Of a stretch of DNA of 64,000 nt, positions 17,891 to 26,722 are shown piece after piece. This DNA is from Verrucosispora sp. NA02020. Lineage in GTDB: Bacteria; Actinomycetota; Actinomycetes; Mycobacteriales; Micromonosporaceae. The translations under genes were made by a program, and so were the position numbers. The stretch lies in contig NZ_CP054923.1 in the NCBI RefSeq assembly GCF_013364215.1, positions 3,224,001-3,288,000 on the forward strand. Direction: 5' to 3'. How positions within the stretch are numbered: the stretch's first letter is position 1; each line of letters begins with the position of its first letter. The notes under the pieces are model-generated. The model did not search any database. It was not told the origin of the DNA and saw only the letters and a program-made list of their open reading frames with translations.

Positions 17891-19785
17891 CCGACGTCCA
17901 CCGTGACGCGGGCGACCGGACTCTCGTACTTCGAGGTCCGCACGCTGACCTGGACCACCCAGGAACCGGCGAGCGGCAGGTCGACGACCGCCTCGTACCG
18001 GCCCGGCCCGGTCGGCGAGAGCGTCCGCTCCAGCGGACCGACGTCCATCGCGGGTAACTGGACCGTCAACCTCGGGTCGTCGACCGGTGCGATCGGCTGG
18101 CCCGCCGCATCGAGGATGTTCAGTTCCATCGAGTTCACTCCTACCACCCCGGGGGTCAGTCGGACGACGGCCCGACCCGACCCCAGCGGCGCCTCCGCCA
18201 CGATCGGACGGTCCCCGGCGTCGGCCGGCGGACGCGTACCGGTGTCGGTGACCGGGCTCTGCGTGACCAGGAACCCGGTCGCGGCGACCACACCGACCAG
18301 CAGCGCCGCCTCCCACCGGACCGAGCGGCGCAGCAGCCGCCACGCCGCCGGAGGTCCCTCGTCGCGGTCGGTGGCCACCACCCGGGGCACCAGCCGGAAA
18401 CGGTTGTGTGCGGCCACGGCCAGCACCACGACGGTCAGCCCGACCTTCGTCAGCAGGGCCAGACCGTAGGCCGTGCCCCACAGCGCCTCCCAGGACCCCA
18501 GGATGCGCCACCCGAGCAGCGCCCCGGCGACACCGAGCAGGCCGACGAGGACGGCGGCGGTGCGCGAGAACGCGGACACCGTACGCGCCGCCGCTCCCGG
18601 CGGCAGGTCGGCCGACCGGGCCAGCGTCCAGGCCAGGGCCGCCAGCCCGCCCAGCCACACCCCGGCGGTGACCACGTGCAGCACGTCGGCCGGGACGACC
18701 AGCCAGGCCGGACCGTAGGTGCGGGTGTGCCCGACCAGGGCGACCGCCCCCCAGGCGAGGACGACACCGGCGAACGCCACGGCCGTCAGCGCCGCCCGCC
18801 GGCCGGGACCGGTTGCCACGGCTGTCGGTGGTTCCTCGGCGGTCGGTGGGGCCTCGGCCACCACGGTGGCGGGCGCGGGGCCGACGGCCTCAGGGGCGGG
18901 CGGGAGCCCGACGGCCTCAGTCGTGGGCGGGGGCCCGGCGGCCTCAGTCGTGGGCGGGGGCCCGGCGGCCGGAGTGGCGGGCGGGGGCCCGGCGGCAGCG
19001 GTCGCCCACCACGCGGCACCCAGACCCAGCAGCACCAGCACGGAACTCAGGGACTCCTCGGCACCGAGCCCGGCGGTCCAGAGGGCGGGGTCGACCAGTC
19101 CGTCCAGGTTCCGGCCGTCCTGCCAGGCGGGGACGGCCGGCACCAGGACCAGCCGCGCCAGCACGGTCAGCCCCACCGACCAGGCGGCCAGCCGCCGCAG
19201 CCGCCGCCGCAGCACCGGCGCGTCGGCGCGCAGCAGGACCAGCAGGAAGACGAGTACGCCCGCACTGACCAACAGGCCGAGGTAGGCGAGCGCCTCGAAG
19301 ACCTGACGCAGCACGTCCAGCCCGCGTCCCGGACTGCTCTCCGGCACCGCCACGGCGGAACTGCTCGGCGCGCCCACCGCGAAGCTGAACCCACCCGATA
19401 CGGGATGGCTGTCGGCGGAGATCACCCGGAACGTGACGATGTAGGTGCCGCCGGGCAGCTCCGGCGGCACGGTCAGGACCACCGTGGTGTCCACCGACCG
19501 GCTGTCGCCGGACAGCTCCTCGCCGGCCGCGTCGAGCAGCCGCACGCCACCCGGGCGGACCGCGACCGGTTCGTTGAAGGTCAACGTGATCTGGCCCGGC
19601 GTGGTCGCCAGCACGGCACCGTCGGCCGGGTCGGTGCCCAGCAGGACGGCGTGGGCGGCGGCCGGGGTCGCCGGTACGACGGCCGCCAGCAGGCCGAGCA
19701 GGACGGCGAGCACGGCGGACCACGCCCACCGCGCTCGCCTGCCGGCTGCCGCCCGCCGTGCCGTCAGGCCGCTCGGGGACGTCAC
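17887..19785 (-). CDS. CopC-CopD fusion copper transport protein (YcnJ-like)
   Basis: The 632-residue protein has a signal peptide and a CopC domain beginning with mature His45 (AHAVLLGTDPADGAVL). The SADSHPVSGG segment supplies the other likely Cu(II) ligands. A polytopic CopD membrane domain with about eight hydrophobic segments follows, then a periplasmic C-terminal domain (about 110 residues) seen in actinobacterial homologues. A proline/alanine repeat loop of about 60 residues interrupts the CopD part. GTG 19785 starts 15 nt after the upstream ycnI gene. The predicted role is copper acquisition or handling at the membrane. Confidence 0.9.
   Translation of the reverse strand: MTSPSGLTARRAAAGRRARWAWSAVLAVLLGLLAAVVPATPAAAHAVLLGTDPADGAVLATTPGQITLTFNEPVAVRPGGVRLLDAAGEELSGDSRSVDTTVVLTVPPELPGGTYIVTFRVISADSHPVSGGFSFAVGAPSSSAVAVPESSPGRGLDVLRQVFEALAYLGLLVSAGVLVFLLVLLRADAPVLRRRLRRLAAWSVGLTVLARLVLVPAVPAWQDGRNLDGLVDPALWTAGLGAEESLSSVLVLLGLGAAWWATAAAGPPPATPAAGPPPTTEAAGPPPTTEAVGLPPAPEAVGPAPATVVAEAPPTAEEPPTAVATGPGRRAALTAVAFAGVVLAWGAVALVGHTRTYGPAWLVVPADVLHVVTAGVWLGGLAALAWTLARSADLPPGAAARTVSAFSRTAAVLVGLLGVAGALLGWRILGSWEALWGTAYGLALLTKVGLTVVVLAVAAHNRFRLVPRVVATDRDEGPPAAWRLLRRSVRWEAALLVGVVAATGFLVTQSPVTDTGTRPPADAGDRPIVAEAPLGSGRAVVRLTPGVVGVNSMELNILDAAGQPIAPVDDPRLTVQLPAMDVGPLERTLSPTGPGRYEAVVDLPLAGSWVVQVSVRTSKYESPVARVTVDVG
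18887..18994. repeat. Four 27-bp tandem repeats inside the CopD coding region
   Basis: Units start at 18887, 18914, 18941 and 18968. The middle two are identical and the outer two are degenerate. Each encodes a nine-residue block of the type AAGPPPTTE, giving a flexible loop between membrane helices. The length is a multiple of three, so the frame is preserved. Confidence 0.85.
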
Positions 19786-19800
19786 CTGCGTCTCCGCCCG

Positions 19801-20508
19801 TCAGGCCGTCCTGCGGGTACGCACCAGCGCCAGCCCGCCGGCCAGCAGACCCAGCGCGCCGAGGACCAGGGCGATCCACCCGACCGCGCCGGTGCCACCG
19901 TCGCTGGACTCCGTGCTCGTCTGCGCCACCGGCTGCACCGAGGCGTCGTCGGCGTCGCCGTCGGCCTGCGCGGTCAGCACGAACTTCGGTGCCGGGTACT
20001 CCAGCTCGTCGGCGTTCTGGCCCTCGGCGGGCAGCTGCACCCAGGGCGTCTCGCCCTGCTCGCAGGTCTGCACCGAGGGGAACGTGAGCGTCTCACCGGC
20101 GGCGTCAGGCAGCTTCACCGACAGCTCGAAGGTGTCCCGCAGGTCGTCCGGCAGCGGCGTCCTGGCGGTGTAGACCACCTCGGCGACCCGCTGGGTGACC
20201 TCGTTGCCGTGGCTGTCCTTGACCGGCGGGTTGAGGTCCGCCATCACCTTCTCCACCGTCCAGTTCGGATTCACCGTCGGCGTGACCGTGACGATCTGCT
20301 CGGGAATCTGGATGGACACCTTGGTCGTCGCCGAACCGTCGCAGCCGTGCGGCACACCCATCGTCAGCACCGCGTACGAGCCGGCGGTCGTCACCGACGG
20401 GCTGATCGTGACGTGCGCGGCGGCCGGTGAGCCGGTCAGCGCCACCGTCGCGGCGGTGAGGAGCCCGAGAGCACCGAGCTGTGCGACCCGACGACGTGTG
20501 AAGAGCAT
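19801..20508 (-). CDS. ycnI: YcnI (DUF1775) copper-binding membrane-anchored protein
   Basis: A 235-residue exported DUF1775 protein. The signal peptide ends PAAAH, giving a mature N-terminus HVTISPSVTTAG; YcnI uses this His in a monohistidine-brace Cu(II) site. VPHGCDGSATTKVSIQIP and the Trp in NPNWTVEKV are family hallmarks. It ends with a transmembrane anchor (AVGWIALVLGALGLLAGGLA) and an Arg tail. It is first in the three-gene copper operon ycnI-copCD-ycnI2. No copper-responsive regulator gene lies next to it. Confidence 0.92.
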   Translation of the reverse strand: MLFTRRRVAQLGALGLLTAATVALTGSPAAAHVTISPSVTTAGSYAVLTMGVPHGCDGSATTKVSIQIPEQIVTVTPTVNPNWTVEKVMADLNPPVKDSHGNEVTQRVAEVVYTARTPLPDDLRDTFELSVKLPDAAGETLTFPSVQTCEQGETPWVQLPAEGQNADELEYPAPKFVLTAQADGDADDASVQPVAQTSTESSDGGTGAVGWIALVLGALGLLAGGLALVRTRRTA

Positions 20509-20618
20509 GTCTGGACGACCTTCCGGGAGGGGGTGCGGCGACCGGTGCGTACGCACCTCAGTTACCTGGTCGGGCACGCCCCGCCCGGAGTTCCCGGCAT
20601 CGTCGGATTTCTGCCCGA

Positions 20619-21458
20619 TCAGGAATCGGCGCGGGTGCCGAGGGCGAACCGGATGGTGGTGGTCAGCCGGAGCCCTGCGCCGTCGGGGGACAGCACGTCT
20701 GCCACGTCGGCGAGGGCGGCGGGCAGCCGCTCGGGCGGGATGCTCTCCAGGATCGCGCGGGATCCGTGTGACCAGACCCAGGCGACGAAGTGGTCGCTGT
20801 CGCGGAACCGGCTCTCGAACGGTACGTCCTCGACGGTGACCTGGTGGTAGCCGGCACGCCGCAGCAGGTCGCCGGTCGATTCGCGGGTGGCGAAGTCGTC
20901 CTCCCGGCCGGTGGCCGGTGGTTGGCGGCGCTCCGACGGCACGTGTCGGGCCAGCGTGCCGAGCGCCTCGCTGAAGCGCGGGTCGTAGGCGGCGAAGGTG
21001 GTGACACCGAGCCGCCCGCCGGGGCGCAGGAGCCGGTGGTAGGCGCGCAGTGCGGGCAGCGGCGCCGGCAGCATGAACACGACGAGTCCGGCGAGCACCG
21101 CGTCGAAGGTGGCCTCCGGCAGCGGGGGGTCCTCGGCGTCGGCGACCTCCACCCGGACGTTCGGCAGGCCGGCGGCGGCCACGTCGGCGCGGGTCAGGTC
21201 GACCATCGTCGGAGCCAGGTCGATGCCGACGACATCGCCGTCGGGCCCCACCGCCTGCGCCGCGGGCATCAGGACGGCACCTCGTCCGCATCCGACGTCG
21301 AGGACCTGTTGTCCCGGGCGCACCCCGGCCCGGCGGACCAGTTCCCGCCCCATCGGGCCGAAGAACTCCACACCGACGCGGTCGTAGGTGGCGGCGCTGC
21401 GGTCGAACACCGCCGCCGTGTCGTGGCTGGCGCGGCTCGCGCTGATTCGGTTACTCAC
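20619..21458 (-). CDS. Class I SAM-dependent methyltransferase
   Basis: This 279-residue methyltransferase shows motif I VLDVGCGRGAVLMPA, an acidic residue closing the next strand (VVGIDLAP), ADAEDPPLPEATFDAVLAG as motif II and HRLLRPGGRLGV as motif III. It belongs to the UbiE/SmtA-like Methyltransf_11 group, so the substrate is open. GTG 21458 has AGGGGGAAG immediately upstream; longer in-frame starts at 21497 and 21524 lack such a site. It is transcribed away from the DUF2089 operon. Confidence 0.88.
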   Translation of the reverse strand: MSNRISASRASHDTAAVFDRSAATYDRVGVEFFGPMGRELVRRAGVRPGQQVLDVGCGRGAVLMPAAQAVGPDGDVVGIDLAPTMVDLTRADVAAAGLPNVRVEVADAEDPPLPEATFDAVLAGLVVFMLPAPLPALRAYHRLLRPGGRLGVTTFAAYDPRFSEALGTLARHVPSERRQPPATGREDDFATRESTGDLLRRAGYHQVTVEDVPFESRFRDSDHFVAWVWSHGSRAILESIPPERLPAALADVADVLSPDGAGLRLTTTIRFALGTRADS

Positions 21459-21700
21459 GGGCTTCCCCCTGCGTCTCTGCTGGTGCCGTCGAATCATCGA
21501 TCGTCGTGCCTCTATACCCAGCACGCCCGGACCTTAACGATCACGGTATTCGTTCCACCCTTCGCGCCGCGTTCGATTCCGGGTCGACGCGGTCGCTGGA
21601 CCAAGATCACATTAACTATCCTCAGTTCTGGCCGTTGTAAAATTAAGAAAATCAAGGTACAAATAAGTCGCACGCAGGTCGACGGCGACAGGAGGCACAG

Positions 21701-22063
21701 GTGGACTGGCAGGAACTGACGGATCTGACCCGCGGGCAACCGTTCGTGGTCGAACGGGTCCGCCTGACCGACAACGGCGTCGCGGTCGAAGGACAGTTCG
21801 AGCCGCCGCAACTGGCGCAACTCGGTGTCGACGACCAGGTGTTCGTGGCCGCCTTCGTGCGGTCGCACGGGTCGATCAAGGAGATGGAGCGGATCTTCGG
21901 GGTGAGCTACCCGACGATCAAGTCCCGCCTGAACCGGATCGCCGCGCAGCTCGACTTCGTCGACACCGACCCGGCGCCCACCGGCGTCGACGTCGTCGAC
22001 CGACTGCGGCGAGGGGAGATCGACGTCGCGCAGGCGCTGGCGGAGCTGGAGAGATCGCGATGA
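21701..22063 (+). CDS. DUF2089-family protein
   Basis: A 120-residue protein with a central helix-turn-helix-like segment (HGSIKEMERIFGVSYPTIKS) typical of DUF2089, a putative DNA-binding family. The C-terminal stretch DRLRRGEIDVAQALAELE resembles the short SHOCT-like motif also present in the third gene of the operon. GTG 21701 has AGGAGG 5 nt upstream. An AT-rich promoter region lies at about 21600-21665. Its stop overlaps the next start. Confidence 0.88.
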   Translation: MDWQELTDLTRGQPFVVERVRLTDNGVAVEGQFEPPQLAQLGVDDQVFVAAFVRSHGSIKEMERIFGVSYPTIKSRLNRIAAQLDFVDTDPAPTGVDVVDRLRRGEIDVAQALAELERSR

Positions 22064-22320
22064 TCCCGCAGCTGGTGACGATCCGTCACCGCCGCCCCGA
22101 CGGCCGCTGCCGGCGACGATTCGTGCCGGTCCTGCCGGTCCTGCTGCTGATCAGCCCACTACTGCTGCTCGCCGTGCCGGTCGCACTGGTCGCCTGCCTG
22201 GTCACCCGGGTGAACCCGGTGGCCGCGCTCTGGGGCGTGGGACAGGTGCTGGGGGCCCTGCCCGGCACCCGGATCGAGATCGCGCAGGGCGACAAGACCC
22301 TGCTGGTAAGCGTCAGATGA
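22060..22320 (+). CDS. Small membrane protein, unknown function
   Basis: An 86-residue protein with a basic N-terminus (RHRRPDGRCRRRF), one or two hydrophobic segments (LPVLLLISPLLLLAVPVALV) and a short polar tail. It is coupled by an ATGA overlap to the DUF2089 gene and followed closely by the SHOCT-like gene. It may tether or sense at the membrane for the DUF2089 regulator; this is inference from context only. Confidence 0.75.
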   Translation: MIPQLVTIRHRRPDGRCRRRFVPVLPVLLLISPLLLLAVPVALVACLVTRVNPVAALWGVGQVLGALPGTRIEIAQGDKTLLVSVR

Positions 22321-22340
22321 GTCGAGGAAGAGGGACCGAC

Positions 22341-22763
22341 ATGAACGAACAGCGCCGCCAGATCCTGCAGATGCTGGCCGACGGAAAGATCACCGCCGAC
22401 GAGGCGGAACAGCTCATCGGCGCCCTGGAGCGTGAGCAGCCGGAGTCGCCGTCGGCCGTCCTGACCCGCCCGAAGGCCCGACCCAAGTACCTGCGCGTGA
22501 TGGTGACCACGCAGGACGAGGACGGTCCGGGCCGGGTCAACATCCGGGTCCCGCTGCAACTGCTGCGCGCCGGGGTGCGCCTCACCAGCCTGGTCCCTCC
22601 GCAGGCACTCAGCAAGGTCAACGTCGAACTGGCCAAGTCGGGCGTACCCATCGACCTGACCCAGCTCAAGCCCCAGCACATCGAGGACCTCGTCGAACAG
22701 CTCGACGACATGACCATCGACGTGGACCAGTCCGAGGCCAAGGTGCAGGTCTTCTGCGAGTGA
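22341..22763 (+). CDS. SHOCT-like / YvlB N-terminal-domain protein
   Basis: A 140-residue protein starting with the short helical hairpin ILQMLADGKITADEAEQLIG found in SHOCT-like and YvlB-type proteins. A compact domain follows (PKYLRVMVTTQDEDGPGRVN, LTQLKPQHIEDLVEQLDDM). ATG 22341 has GGAAGAGGG upstream; an earlier ATG at 22317 overlaps the previous stop but has a poorer site. DUF2089 genes next to such proteins are a recurrent pair, here with a membrane protein between them. Confidence 0.82.
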   Translation: MNEQRRQILQMLADGKITADEAEQLIGALEREQPESPSAVLTRPKARPKYLRVMVTTQDEDGPGRVNIRVPLQLLRAGVRLTSLVPPQALSKVNVELAKSGVPIDLTQLKPQHIEDLVEQLDDMTIDVDQSEAKVQVFCE

Positions 22764-22805
22764 CCCTCGCCCCGGAGGTCACTCCGCATCGTGGCCCTGG
22801 AGGTC

Positions 22806-24293
22806 TCAGCCGGCCTCCGCCCGTTCGGTCATCCCATGGACGATGTCCCGGGTCGCCGGATACAGGGAACGGTATGCCGTGTAGCCACGGTGGTAAGCGG
22901 CGGCCGTCGACGGATCCGGTTCCACCCGGGCAGCCCACCGTGTCCAGTCGTCGTCGCGGTCGACCAGCCCGACCGCGAGGCCGGCAAGGTAGGCGTCGCC
23001 GTAGCTGGCCCCGATCGTCTGCTCGGGGACCAGCTGCGGCTGACCGGTGACGTCCGAGATGATTCGGGTCCACAGCGGACGGGCGCCCCCGCCCACCGCG
23101 ATGACCCGCTCGGGTGGCGTCAACAGACCGGCCATCTCGTCGAGGTGGTGCCGGACCGCGTACCCGATTCCTTCCAGCACCGCCCGATAGAGATGTCCAC
23201 GCCCGTGGTCGAGGGTCAGGCCGGCGACGACACCACGCGCCTTCTCGTCGAACAACGGAGTTCGCTCGCCCGCGAAGTACGGCAGCACCACCAGGTCGTC
23301 GGCGCCGGCGGGCACCACGGCGGCCTCGGTGGCCAGCCGCTCGTAGTCGGTCCCGCCGACGAGATCGCGCAGCCACTCGACCACCGCACCCGAGGTGGCG
23401 GTGCCACCCGCGACGCAGAAGCTGCCGGGAAAGAGGCCGGTGGTCGCCCACAACCTCGGATGGACGACCGGTGCGGTCACCGTGCGGGTGAGGAACATGG
23501 TGGTGCCGTACATCAGCATCAGGTCGCCGGCTCTGGTGGCACCCACGCTGGCGGCCTCAGCCCAGGCGTCGATCGTGCCGGCGGTGACCGGGACGCCCTC
23601 GGGCAGGCCGGTGAGCCGTGCGGCGTCACGCGTGACCCGGCCGGCGATCTCGGTGGGCCACAGCAGTCTCGGCAACTCCAGTCCCGGGGCGATCTGCGTG
23701 GCCAGGTCGTCGATCCAGGACTGCCCGTGTAGGTCATAGAGCGGGTCGCTCTGGCTGGCCGAGTGGTGGTCGAGGACGTACTCACCGGTGAGCCGGAACA
23801 CCAGGAACGAGCTGGCCATGAAGAACCGACAGGTGTCCGCCCAGACCTTTGGCTCGTGCCGTCGGACCCACCGCAGCTTCGGGCCAACAGCCTGACTGGT
23901 CAACCGGTTGCCGCCGCGCCGGACGATCTCGTCGGCACCGATGGCGTCGGTCAGTTCGGCGATCTCCGCTGTCGCCCGGGTGTCGACGCCGTACAGGATC
24001 GCGGGTCGCAGCGGCCGTCCCTCCATGGTGGCCGGCAGGACGCACGGACCGATGCCGCTGACCGCGACGGCGGCGACCGGCCCGGGAGCCGCCGCGAGCA
24101 GGTCCCGCACGATGGCGACGAACTCTGCCCACCAGATCGCCTCGGCGTCGTGCTCCACGTGGCCCGGCCGGGGCCGCGACACCCGGTGCGGGCGGGTCGC
24201 GACGGCCAGTACGGCCCCGGCCGGATCGGTGAGGACGCCCTTGCTGCTCGACGTGCCGATATCCACGCCGAGCAGGCAGGGGTCACCGGCCAT
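22806..24293 (-). CDS. FGGY-family carbohydrate kinase
   Basis: A 495-residue two-domain sugar kinase with the N-terminal phosphate motif LLGVDIGTSSSKGVL, the catalytic Asp in TAGTIDAWAEA, and the adenosine motif VIAVGGGARPLW near the C-terminus. It phosphorylates a pentulose, hexulose, polyol or sugar acid in the cytoplasm. Xylulose and gluconate kinases are the nearest named groups, but specificity cannot be read. It is the last gene of the eight-gene minus-strand operon and its start overlaps the PPC-domain gene by 11 nt. Confidence 0.92.
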   Translation of the reverse strand: MAGDPCLLGVDIGTSSSKGVLTDPAGAVLAVATRPHRVSRPRPGHVEHDAEAIWWAEFVAIVRDLLAAAPGPVAAVAVSGIGPCVLPATMEGRPLRPAILYGVDTRATAEIAELTDAIGADEIVRRGGNRLTSQAVGPKLRWVRRHEPKVWADTCRFFMASSFLVFRLTGEYVLDHHSASQSDPLYDLHGQSWIDDLATQIAPGLELPRLLWPTEIAGRVTRDAARLTGLPEGVPVTAGTIDAWAEAASVGATRAGDLMLMYGTTMFLTRTVTAPVVHPRLWATTGLFPGSFCVAGGTATSGAVVEWLRDLVGGTDYERLATEAAVVPAGADDLVVLPYFAGERTPLFDEKARGVVAGLTLDHGRGHLYRAVLEGIGYAVRHHLDEMAGLLTPPERVIAVGGGARPLWTRIISDVTGQPQLVPEQTIGASYGDAYLAGLAVGLVDRDDDWTRWAARVEPDPSTAAAYHRGYTAYRSLYPATRDIVHGMTERAEAG

Positions 24294-24804
24294 CGGCAGG
24301 TCCCGCGTCGCACCCGTGCAGGCGGATCTGCGGCAGACCGGTGACCTCCCGGTCGTACTCGCGGTCGATGCGGATGTCGGTCAGCTCCTGGAGGAAGACC
24401 TCACCCTGGCTCCAGACGGTGGCCCGGAAGACGTGTCCGCCACGGACGTTGCCACCCGCCTCGGAGAACAGGGCGTGGCAGTGCGCCCACAGCTTGCCGT
24501 CGAGGGTGGTGACGTTGCCCTGGATGGAGAGGATCTCCATCGGGCGTTGCAACACGACGGTGTCGATCTCGTCGGCGAACTCGTGCTCGCGGTGGATCGG
24601 CAGCGTGGTGATGTCTCGGGGGTTGCGCAGGTAGACCTCCTGGATGGTGCCGATCACCGAGAGGATGACGGCGGTGTGTACGCCGTGGTCACGGCACACC
24701 TGCTCGATCGAGTCGGTCAACTGGGCGCCGGGCTTGATGCTCGCGGCGATCACACGGCCGTTGCCGGCGGCGCGACTGACGACGGCGGGTACGGTGCTGG
24801 TCAT
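24283..24804 (-). CDS. PPC/DUF296-domain protein
   Basis: The 173-residue protein is a single PPC (plant and prokaryote conserved, PD1-like) domain. LTDSIEQVCRDHGVHTAVIL and the His-bearing segments PIHREHEF, AHCHALF and RGGHVFRATV could bind a metal. Prokaryotic members form trimers of unknown activity. ATG 24804 has GGGAGG upstream. Its conservation inside this transport/kinase operon suggests an enzyme or sensor role in the pathway rather than DNA binding. Confidence 0.85.
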   Translation of the reverse strand: MTSTVPAVVSRAAGNGRVIAASIKPGAQLTDSIEQVCRDHGVHTAVILSVIGTIQEVYLRNPRDITTLPIHREHEFADEIDTVVLQRPMEILSIQGNVTTLDGKLWAHCHALFSEAGGNVRGGHVFRATVWSQGEVFLQELTDIRIDREYDREVTGLPQIRLHGCDAGPADGR

Positions 24805-24824
24805 GGTGCCTCCCGAGGTGCTGG

Positions 24825-25712
24825 TTACTTGACGCTGCCCATCGTCATTCCGGTCACGATGTGCCGCTGCGCGGCGAGGGTGAGGACGAAGACGGGCAGC
24901 ATGATGATCGAGGCGTAGGCCATCATCGGCCCCCAGTCCAGGGACGCCTCGTGGACGAAGTTGAAGACGGCCACCGGCAGGGTGCGGCTGTCGCCGTCGG
25001 AGAGGATCAGCGCCATCTTGAAGTCGTTCCAGCTGAAGATGAACGCGAGGATGCCGGCGGTGAGCATGCCGGGTCGGGTCAGCGGCACGGCGATCCGCCA
25101 GAACGTCTCCAGCTTCCCGCACCCGTCGACCTGCGCCGCGTCGTGGACCTCGTCGGGCAGGGCGGCGAAGAAATTCACCATGATGAAGACGGTGAGCGGG
25201 AACGTGATGATGACGTGCGACAGGATCAGTGCCGGGTAGGTACCGACCATCCGCAACGCGGTGAACGCGACGAAGAACGGCACCAGATAGGCCACCCCGG
25301 GTAGCAGACGGGCGGTCAACAGTGACAGCGACAGTTTGGTCTGCCGGTAGCGGGCGATGCTGTAGGCCGCAGGCACACCGATGAGCAGCCCGAGCAGGCT
25401 GGAGCAGGTGGCGACGACCAGGCTGTTGGTCATGTAGCGCGCGAACGGGGTGCGGGTCAGCGCCGCCTGGTAGTTGTCCAGGGTGGGCGTGAAGTCGAAC
25501 CACTTCGGCGGGATCGTGTAGATGTCGACCTGTTGCTTGAACGACGACGTCAGCATCCAGAAGAACACGAACAGCGCCGGAGCGAGCGCGACGGTGACGG
25601 TGACGGCGAGCGCGATCCGACCGAGGATCGATCCACGCCGTCGGCGAGGTCTGGCCACCGGTCGGGTCGGCGGTGGCGCGGTGGCTCGGGTGGCGGTCAG
25701 GATCTCGGACAT
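24825..25712 (-). CDS. Sugar ABC transporter permease, MalG type
   Basis: A 295-residue membrane protein with six hydrophobic segments and the EAA loop AAQVDGCGKLETFWRIAVP. An additional Arg/Pro-rich N-terminus of about 30 residues is present. It is the second membrane subunit of a carbohydrate uptake (CUT1) importer with the adjacent permease. No ATPase gene is in the operon, so a shared MsiK-type ATPase elsewhere probably energises it, as is common in actinomycetes. Confidence 0.93.
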   Translation of the reverse strand: MSEILTATRATAPPPTRPVARPRRRRGSILGRIALAVTVTVALAPALFVFFWMLTSSFKQQVDIYTIPPKWFDFTPTLDNYQAALTRTPFARYMTNSLVVATCSSLLGLLIGVPAAYSIARYRQTKLSLSLLTARLLPGVAYLVPFFVAFTALRMVGTYPALILSHVIITFPLTVFIMVNFFAALPDEVHDAAQVDGCGKLETFWRIAVPLTRPGMLTAGILAFIFSWNDFKMALILSDGDSRTLPVAVFNFVHEASLDWGPMMAYASIIMLPVFVLTLAAQRHIVTGMTMGSVK

Positions 25713-25716
25713 CGGT

Positions 25717-26658
25717 TCACCCCTGGTCGGTCCGCGCCCGGAGGCGGGTGAAGACGATCGCCACGACGAAGACCAGCAGGGTCAGCCAGACCAGCAGCAT
25801 CGACCCGTACCCGAAGTGCAGGTACGACAGGCCCTGCTTGAAGGCGTACAGGTTGAGGGTCTCCGAGGCGGTGCCGGGACCGCCGTCCGTGATGACTTTG
25901 ATGATGTCGAACGTCTTGATGGCGTCGATGAGTCGGAACAGCGCGGCGACGAGGATGACCGGGCTCAACAGCGGCAACGTGACGCTGACGAAGGTACGCA
26001 CCGGCCCGGCGCCGTCGACCTTGGCTGCCTCGAACGGTTCCTGCGGAAGTGCGGCCAGCCCGGCCAGCACGATGAGCATCACCAACGGTGTCCACATCCA
26101 GGTGTCCACGATCGCCAGTGCCGGGATGACGAGGTTGGCGTCACTGATCCAGAGCAGGGTCGGTCCACCGACGGACTGCACGAGGTAGTTAAGGATGCCG
26201 ATGGTCGGGTCGAACATCATCTTCCAGACCAGGGCGACAGCGGCCGGCGTCGCGATCATCGGGAACATGAACAGGGTGCGGGCCACCCCTCGACCAGGGA
26301 AGCGCTGGTGGAACAGCAGGGCCGCGCCGACGCCGAGCACGACCTGCAGCCCCACCGACAGGGTGACGAAGTAGACGGTGCGCCAGATGCTGCCCCAGAA
26401 CTGGCTGTCGCCCAGTGAGCGGGTCAGGTTGTCCAGACCGACGAACTCCGGTGGTCGCAGCCCGCCAGACCACTCGTGGAAACTGAGATAGACGGTGTAG
26501 CCGATCGGGAACGCCAGCATCGCGACGACGACGATCAGTGCCGGGGCCGGCAGGATGTACCGGTCGTAGCGGTCCAGGACGTCGAGCAACGTGCGGCGGG
26601 GTACGGGCTGCGGGGGCTTGCGCGCAGACCGTGGGGGGCTTTCGGTGAGCGGAGCCAT
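25717..26658 (-). CDS. Sugar ABC transporter permease, MalF/UgpA type
   Basis: A 313-residue CUT1-type permease with six membrane segments and the EAA loop EAAKVDGAGPVRTFVSVTLP. It starts at ATG 26658 and ends 4 nt before the MalG-type gene. A Pro/Arg-rich cytoplasmic N-terminus of about 35 residues precedes the first helix. It forms the channel with the MalG-type subunit for the lipoprotein encoded upstream. Confidence 0.93.
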   Translation of the reverse strand: MAPLTESPPRSARKPPQPVPRRTLLDVLDRYDRYILPAPALIVVVAMLAFPIGYTVYLSFHEWSGGLRPPEFVGLDNLTRSLGDSQFWGSIWRTVYFVTLSVGLQVVLGVGAALLFHQRFPGRGVARTLFMFPMIATPAAVALVWKMMFDPTIGILNYLVQSVGGPTLLWISDANLVIPALAIVDTWMWTPLVMLIVLAGLAALPQEPFEAAKVDGAGPVRTFVSVTLPLLSPVILVAALFRLIDAIKTFDIIKVITDGGPGTASETLNLYAFKQGLSYLHFGYGSMLLVWLTLLVFVVAIVFTRLRARTDQG

Positions 26659-26722
26659 CGGGACCAGGTCCTCCCTTGCGAGGTCCGCGGCCGGAGGCGG
26701 GGCCTCCGGCCGCGACCGATCA

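Noticed and set aside
18887..18994. 27-bp repeats considered as a CRISPR-like array
   Set aside because: The units are directly adjacent without spacers and encode a Pro/Ala/Thr loop in frame within CopD.
18406..20430. 674-codon open frame on the plus strand
   Set aside because: It lies antisense to the CopCD and YcnI genes, whose protein features are clear. The translation is Arg/Gly/Gln-rich without domains, a typical GC-bias shadow.
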